This document shows, in pieces, positions 57,301 through 64,000 of a stretch of 64,000 bases of DNA (position 1 is its first letter; every line of letters begins with the position of its first letter). This DNA comes from Strigamia acuminata (taxonomy: Eukaryota; Arthropoda; Chilopoda; Geophilomorpha; Linotaeniidae). The notes beneath the pieces were generated by a model that was not told the DNA's origin, did no database searches, and saw only the letters and a program-made list of their open reading frames with translations. Position numbers and translations under genes: made by a program. The stretch lies in contig OX442319.1 of the NCBI GenBank assembly GCA_949358305.1, positions 11,594,001 through 11,658,000 on the forward strand. The letters are read 5' to 3'.

Positions 57301-60300
57301 CCACAAGACCAATGTCTCTGAATGTTCTGAAATAGTGTTTAAACCTTAGTAGAAAGCTTTAATGTAAGTTTTAGCAACATCCAAGAAATGATTTGGGAAA
57401 ATAGACTTTTGATCTCATCACAGTTGACTTAGCACAAACATCACAAGACCAATGTCTCTGAATGTTCTGAAATAGTGTTTAAACCTTAGTAGAAAGCTTT
57501 AATGTAAGTTTTAGCAACATCCAAGCAATGATTTGAAAGAATAAACTTTTGATCTCATTTGACATCACAGTTGACTTAGCACAAACACCACAAACCAATG
57601 TCTCTGAATGTTCTGAAATAGTGTTTAAACCTTAGTAGAAGGCTTCAATGTAAGTTTTAGCAACATCCAAGCAATGATTTGGGAGAATAGACTTTTGATC
57701 TCATCACAGTTGACTTAGCACAAACATCACAAGACCAATGTCTCTGAATGTTTTGAAATAGTGTTTAAACCTTAGTAGAAAGCTTTAATGTAAGTTTTAG
57801 CAACATCCAAGCAATGATTTGGGAGAATAGACTTTTGATCTCATCACAGTTGACTTAGCACAAACATCACAAGACCAATGTCTCTGAATGTTCTGAAATA
57901 GTGTTTAAACCTTAGTAGAAAGCTTTAATGTAAGTTTTAGCAACATCCAAGCAATGATTTGAAAGAATAAACTTTTGATCTCATTTGACATCACAGTTGA
58001 CTTAGCACAAACATCACAAGACCAATGTCTCTGAATGTTCTGAAATAGTGTTTAAACCTTAGTAGAAGGCTTCAATGTAAGTTTTAGCAACATCCAAGCA
58101 ATGATTTGGAAGTATAAATTTTTGATCTCATTTGACATCACAGTTGACTTAGCACAAACATCACAAGACCAATGTCTCTGAATGTTCTGAAATAGTGTTT
58201 AAACCTTAGTAGAAGGCTTCAATGTAAGTTTTAGCAACATCCAAGCAATGATTTGGAAGTATAAATTTTTGATCTCATTTGACATCACAGTTGACTTAGC
58301 ACAAACACCACAAACCAATGTCTCTGAATGTTCTGAAATAGTGTTTAAACCTTAGTAGAAGGCTTCAATGTAAGTTTTAGCAACATCCAAGCAATGATTT
58401 GGGAGAATAGACTTTTGATCTCATCACAGTTGACTTAGCACAAACATCACAAGACCAATGTCTCTGAATGTTTTGAAATAGTGTTTAAACCTCAGTAGAA
58501 AGCTTTAATGTAAGTTTTAGCAACATCCAAGCAATGATTTGGGAGAATAGACTTTTGATCTCATCACAGTTGAATTAGCACAAACATCACAAGACCAATG
58601 TCTCTGAATGTTCTGAAATAGTGTTTAAACCTTAGTAGAAAGCTTTAATGTAAGTTTTAGCAACATCCAAGAAATGATTTGGGAAAATAGACTTTTGATC
58701 TCATCACAGTTGACTTAGCACAAACACCACAAACCAATGTCTCTGAATGTTCTGAAATAGTGTTTAAACCTTAGTAGAAGGCTTCAATGTAAGTTTTAGC
58801 AACATCCAAGCAATGATTTGAGAGAATAGACTTTTGATCTCATCACAGTTGACTTAGCACAAACACCACAAGACCAATGTCTCTGAATGTTTAGAAATAG
58901 TGTTTAAACCTTAGTAGAAGGCTTCAATGTAAGTGTTAGCAACATCCAAGCAATAATTTGAAAGAATAAACTTTTGATCTCATTTGACATCACAGTTGAC
59001 TTAGCACAAACACCACAAACCAATGTCTCTGAATGTTCTGAAATAGTGTTTAAACCTTAGTAGAAAGTTTTAATGTAAGTTTTAGCAACATCCAAGAAAT
59101 GATTTGGGAAAATAGACTTTTGATCTCATCACAGTTGACTTAGCACAAACACCACAAGACCAATGTCTCTAAATGTTCTGAAATAGTGTTTAAACCTTAG
59201 TAGACGGCTTCAATGTAAGTTTTAGCAACATCCAAGCAATGATTTGGGAGAATAGACTTTTGATCTCATCACAGTTGACTTAGCACAAACACCACAAGAC
59301 CAATGTCTCTGAATGTTCTGAAATAGTGTTTAAACCTTAGTAGAAAGCTTTAATGTAAGTTTTAGCAACATCCAAGCAATGATTTGGGAGAATAGACTTT
59401 TGATCTCATCACAGTTGAATTAGCACAAACATCACAAGACCAATGTCTCTGAATGTTCTGAAATAGTGTTTAAACCTTAGTAGAAAGCTTTAATGTAAGT
59501 TTTAGCAACATCCAAGAAATGATTTGGGAAAATAGACTTTTGATCTCATCACAGTTGACTTAGCACAAACATCACAAGACCAATGTCTCTGAATGTTCTG
59601 AAATAGTGTTTAAACCTTAGTAGAAAGCTTTAATGTAAGTTTTAGCAACATCCAAGCAATGATTTGAAAGAATAAACTTTTGATCTCATTTGACATCACA
59701 GTTGACTTAGCACAAACACCACAAACCAATGTCTCTGAATGTTCTGAAATAGTGTTTAAACCTTAGTAGAAGGCTTCAATGTAAGTTTTAGCAACATCCA
59801 AGCAATGATTTGGGAGAATAGACTTTTGATCTCATCACAGTTGACTTAGCACAAACATCACAAGACCAATGTCTCTGAATGTTTTGAAATAGTGTTTAAA
59901 CCTTAGTAGAAAGCTTTAATGTAAGTTTTAGCAACATCCAAGCAATGATTTGGGAGAATAGACTTTTGATCTCATCACAGTTGACTTAGCACAAACATCA
60001 CAAGACCAATGTCTCTGAATGTTCTGAAATAGTGTTTAAACCTTAGTAGAAAGCTTTAATGTAAGTTTTAGCAACATCCAAGCAATGATTTGAAAGAATA
60101 AACTTTTGATCTCATTTGACATCACAGTTGACTTAGCACAAACATCACAAGACCAATGTCTCTGAATGTTCTGAAATAGTGTTTAAACCTTAGTAGAAGG
60201 CTTCAATGTAAGTTTTAGCAACATCCAAGCAATGATTTGGAAGTATAAATTTTTGATCTCATTTGACATCACAGTTGACTTAGCACAAACATCACAAGAC

Positions 60301-63300
60301 CAATGTCTCTGAATGTTCTGAAATAGTGTTTAAACCTTAGTAGAAGGCTTCAATGTAAGTTTTAGCAACATCCAAGCAATGATTTGGAAGTATAAATTTT
60401 TGATCTCATTTGACATCACAGTTGACTTAGCACAAACACCACAAACCAATGTCTCTGAATGTTCTGAAATAGTGTTTAAACCTTAGTAGAAGGCTTCAAT
60501 GTAAGTTTTAGCAACATCCAAGCAATGATTTGGGAGAATAGACTTTTGATCTCATCACAGTTGACTTAGCACAAACATCACAAGACCAATGTCTCTGAAT
60601 GTTTTGAAATAGTGTTTAAACCTCAGTAGAAAGCTTTAATGTAAGTTTTAGCAACATCCAAGCAATGATTTGGGAGAATAGACTTTCGATCTCATCACAG
60701 TTGAATTAGCACAAACATCACAAGACCAATGTCTCTGAATGTTCTGAAATAGTGTTTAAACCTTAGTAGAAAGCTTTAATGTAAGTTTTAGCAACATCCA
60801 AGAAATGATTTGGGAAAATAGACTTTTGATCTCATCACAGTTGACTTAGCACAAACACCACAAGACCAATGTCTCTGAATGTTCTGAAATAGTGTTTAAA
60901 CCTTAGTAGAAGGCTTCAATGTTAGTTTTAGCAACATCCAAGCAATAATTTGAAAGAATAAACTTTTGATCTCATTTGACATCACAGTTGACTTAGCACA
61001 AACACCACAAACCAATGTCTCTGAATGTTCTGAAATAGTGTTTAAACCTTAGTAGAAGGCTTCAATGTAAGTTTTAGCAACATCCAAGCAATGATTTGAG
61101 AGAATAGACTTTTGATCTCATCACAGTTGACTTAGCACAAACACCACAAGACCAATGTCTCTGAATGTTTAGAAATAGTGTTTAAACCTTAGTAGAAGGC
61201 TTCAATGTAAGTGTTAGCAACATCCAAGCAATAATTTGAAAGAATAAACTTTTGATCTCATTTGACATCACAGTTGACTTAGCACAAACACCACAAACCA
61301 ATGTCTCTGAATGTTCTGAAATAGTGTTTAAACCTTAGTAGAAAGTTTTAATGTAAGTTTTAGCAACATCCAAGAAATGATTTGGGAAAATAGACTTTTG
61401 ATCTCATCACAGTTGACTTAGCACAAACACCACAAGACCAATGTCTCTAAATGTTCTGAAATAGTGTTTAAACCTTAGTAGACGGCTTCAATGTAAGTTT
61501 TAGCAACATCCAAGCAATGATTTGGGAGAATAGACTTTTGATCTCATCACAGTTGACTTAGCACAAACACCACAAGACCAATGTCTCTGAATGTTCTGAA
61601 ATAGTGTTTAAACCTTAGTAGAAAGTTTTAATGTAAGTTTTAGCAACATCCAAGAAATGATTTGGGAAAATAGACTTTTGATCTCATCACAGTTGACTTA
61701 GCACAAACACCACAAGACCAATGTCTCTAAATGTTCTGAAATAGTGTTTAAACCTTAGTAGACGGCTTCAATGTAAGTTTTAGCAACATCCAAGCAATGA
61801 TTTGGGAGAATAGACTTTTGATCTCATCACAGTTGACTTAGCACAAACACCACAAGACCAATGTCTCTGAATGTTCTGAAATAGTGTTTAAACTTTAGTA
61901 GAAAGCTTTAATGTAAGTTTTAGCAACATCCAAGCAATGATTTGAAAGAATAAACTTTTGATCTCATTTGACATCACAGTTGACTTAGCACAAACATCAC
62001 AAGACCAATGTCTCTGAATGTTCTGAAATAGTGTTTAAACCTTAGTAGAAGGCTTCAATGTAAGTTTTAGCAACATCCAAGCAATGATTTGGAAGAATAA
62101 ACTTTTGATCCCATTTGACATCACAGTTGACTTAGCACAAACATCACAAGACCAATGTTTCTAAATGTTCTGAAATAGTGTTTAAACCTTAGTAGAAAGC
62201 TTCAATGTAAGTTTTAGCAACATCCAAGCAATAATTTGAAAGAATAAACTTTTGATTTCATTTGACGTCACAGTTGACTTAGCACAAACACCACAAGACC
62301 AATGTGTCTGAATGTTCTGAAATAGTGTTTAAACCTTAGTAGAAAGCTTTAATGTAAGTTTTAGCAACATCCAAGCAATGATTTGAAAGAATAAACTTTT
62401 GATCTCATTTGACATCACAGTTGACTTAGCACAAACATCACAAGACCAATGTCTCTGAATGTTCTGAAATAGTGTTTAAACCTTAGTAGAAGGCTTCAAT
62501 GTAAGTTTTAGCAACATCCAAGCAATGATTTGGAAGAATAAACTTTTGATCCCATTTGACATCACAGTTGACTTAGCACAAACATCACAAGACCAATGTT
62601 TCTAAATGTTCTGAAATAGTGTTTAAACCTTAGTAGAAAGCTTCAATGTAAGTTTTAGCAACATCCAAGCAATAATTTGAAAGAATAAACTTTTGATTTC
62701 ATTTGACGTCACAGTTGACTTAGCACAAACACCACAAGACCAATGTGTCTGAATGTTCTGAAATAGTGTTTAAACCTTAGTAGAAGGCTTCAATGTAAGT
62801 TTTAGCAACATCCAAGCAATGATTTTGGAGAATAGACTTTTGATCTCATCACAGTTGACTTAGCACAAACATCACAAGACCAATGTCTCTGAATGTTCTG
62901 AAATAGTGTTTAAACCTTAGTAGAAAGCTTTAATGTAAGTTTTAGCAACATCCAAGCAATGATTTGAAAGAATAAACTTTTGATCTCATTTGACATCACA
63001 GTTGACTTAGCACAAACATCACAAGACCAATGTCTCTGAATGTTCTGAAATAGTGTTTAAACCTTAGTAGAAGGCTTCAATGTAAGTTTTAGCAACATCC
63101 AAGCAATGATTTGGAAGAATAAACTTTTGATCCCATTTGACATCACAGTTGACTTAGCACAAACATCACAAGACCAATGTTTCTGAATGTTCTGAAATAG
63201 TGTTTAAACCTTAGTAGAAAGCTTCAATGTAAGTTTTAGCAACATCCAAGCAATAATTTGAAAGAATAAACTTTTGATCTCATTTGACGTCACAGTTGAC

Positions 63301-64000
63301 TTAGCACAAACACCACAAGACCAATGTCTCTGAATGTTCTGAAATAGTGTTTAAACCTTAGTAGAAGGCTTCAATGTTAGTTTTAGCAACATCCAAGCAA
63401 TAATTTGAAAGAATAAACTTTTGATCTCATTTGACATCACAGTTGACTTAGCACAAACACCACAAACCAATGTCTCTGAATGTTCTGAAATAGTGTTTAA
63501 ACCTTAGTAGAAGGCTTCAATGTAAGTTTTAGCAACATCCAAGCAATGATTTGAGAGAATAGACTTTTGATCTCATCACAGTTGACTTAGCACAAACACC
63601 ACAAGACCAATGTCTCTGAATGTTTAGAAATAGTGTTTAAACCTTAGTAGAAGGCTTCAATGTAAGTGTTAGCAACATCCAAGCAATAATTTGAAAGAAT
63701 AAACTTTTGATCTCATTTGACATCACAGTTGACTTAGCACAAACACCACAAACCAATGTCTCTGAATGTTCTGAAATAGTGTTTAAACCTTAGTAGAAAG
63801 TTTTAATGTAAGTTTTAGCAACATCCAAGAAATGATTTGGGAAAATAGACTTTTGATCTCATCACAGTTGACTTAGCACAAACACCACAAGACCAATGTC
63901 TCTAAATGTTCTGAAATAGTGTTTAAACCTTAGTAGACGGCTTCAATGTAAGTTTTAGCAACATCCAAGCAATGATTTGGGAGAATAGACTTTTGATCTC
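54380..64000 (+). repeat. Satellite array, right block (continues past the window)
   Basis: Same 140/147-bp monomers and orientation as the left block. Larger blocks are duplicated: the marker CCTCAGTAG is at 56639, 58490 and 60621 and TTTAGAAATAG near 57040, 58891, 61169 and 63624, so one block repeats at 1851 bp (13 monomers) and later ones at 2131-2455 bp, differing by whole monomers. Toward 62-63.4 kb the variants CCCATTTGAC, ATTTGACGTC and TTTCTAAATG appear in a further local order. No coding content. Confidence 0.97.

Noticed and set aside
24716-64000. CRISPR-like array
   Set aside because: Units are contiguous 140-147 bp monomers with no unique spacers; the context is eukaryotic satellite DNA.

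Overview
This is a gene-poor, transposon-packed stretch of an animal genome, most likely an invertebrate and probably an arthropod. The reasons are a BEL/Pao-type element (a metazoan group), Ty3/gypsy elements with eukaryotic tRNA primer sites, a Polinton/adintovirus-like endogenous DNA virus, and a large 140-bp satellite array. I see no ordinary host gene, rRNA or tRNA gene.

Layout. (1) 1 to about 24.6 kb is a Polinton/adintovirus-like element cut at its left end by the window. Its genes are a partial unknown protein, a penton-like protein, a 53-aa ORF, a major-capsid-like protein, a pX-like basic/hydrophobic protein, an adenain-like protease, a coiled-coil fibre-like protein and, on the minus strand, a protein-primed DNA polymerase B. 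Two LTR elements have landed in its A+T-only spacers: a complete gypsy element (gypsy-1, 1651-14994) and a related 1,000-bp solo LTR (16436-17435). (2) About 24.7 kb to the end is one satellite array. It is split at 31536/54380 by a BEL/Pao composite with a perfect 5-bp target duplication (ACATC). (3) The BEL composite is LTR-gag-pol-(different LTR)-partial pol-LTR. A second gypsy element on the minus strand (gypsy-2, 44385-54297) lies inside its right LTR, flanked by ATAC. The order of events is therefore readable: satellite, then BEL composite, then gypsy-2; and virus-like element, then gypsy-1 and the solo-LTR parent.

Both gypsy elements are young (LTR pairs of identical length, with one difference in 1162 bp for gypsy-1 and none seen in 582 bp for gypsy-2). 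Both pass from gag to pol through the same heptamer, GGGAAAC, in the correct register for a -1 frameshift. Both carry a non-envelope third ORF preceded by a strong 3' splice-site-like sequence. In gypsy-2 the third ORF ends in a complete Ulp1/SENP-type cysteine protease domain with all four expected catalytic positions. In gypsy-1 the third ORF has an acidic N-terminus and a DnaJ-like CxxCxGxG zinc cluster. The gypsy-1 Pol also carries four to five AT-hooks between RNase H and integrase, and the element sits in an (AT)n tract.

The most novel signals are: a SUMO-protease-like third ORF in an LTR retrotransposon; an AT-hook Pol with matching A+T insertion sites; a striking enrichment of the palindrome ACGCGT throughout gypsy-1 (about 40 copies by eye, against about three in the other 50 kb); and a BEL composite that apparently moved as one unit with a foreign LTR inside it. 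Database comparisons could not be run; family names rest on motifs, gene order and remembered family features.
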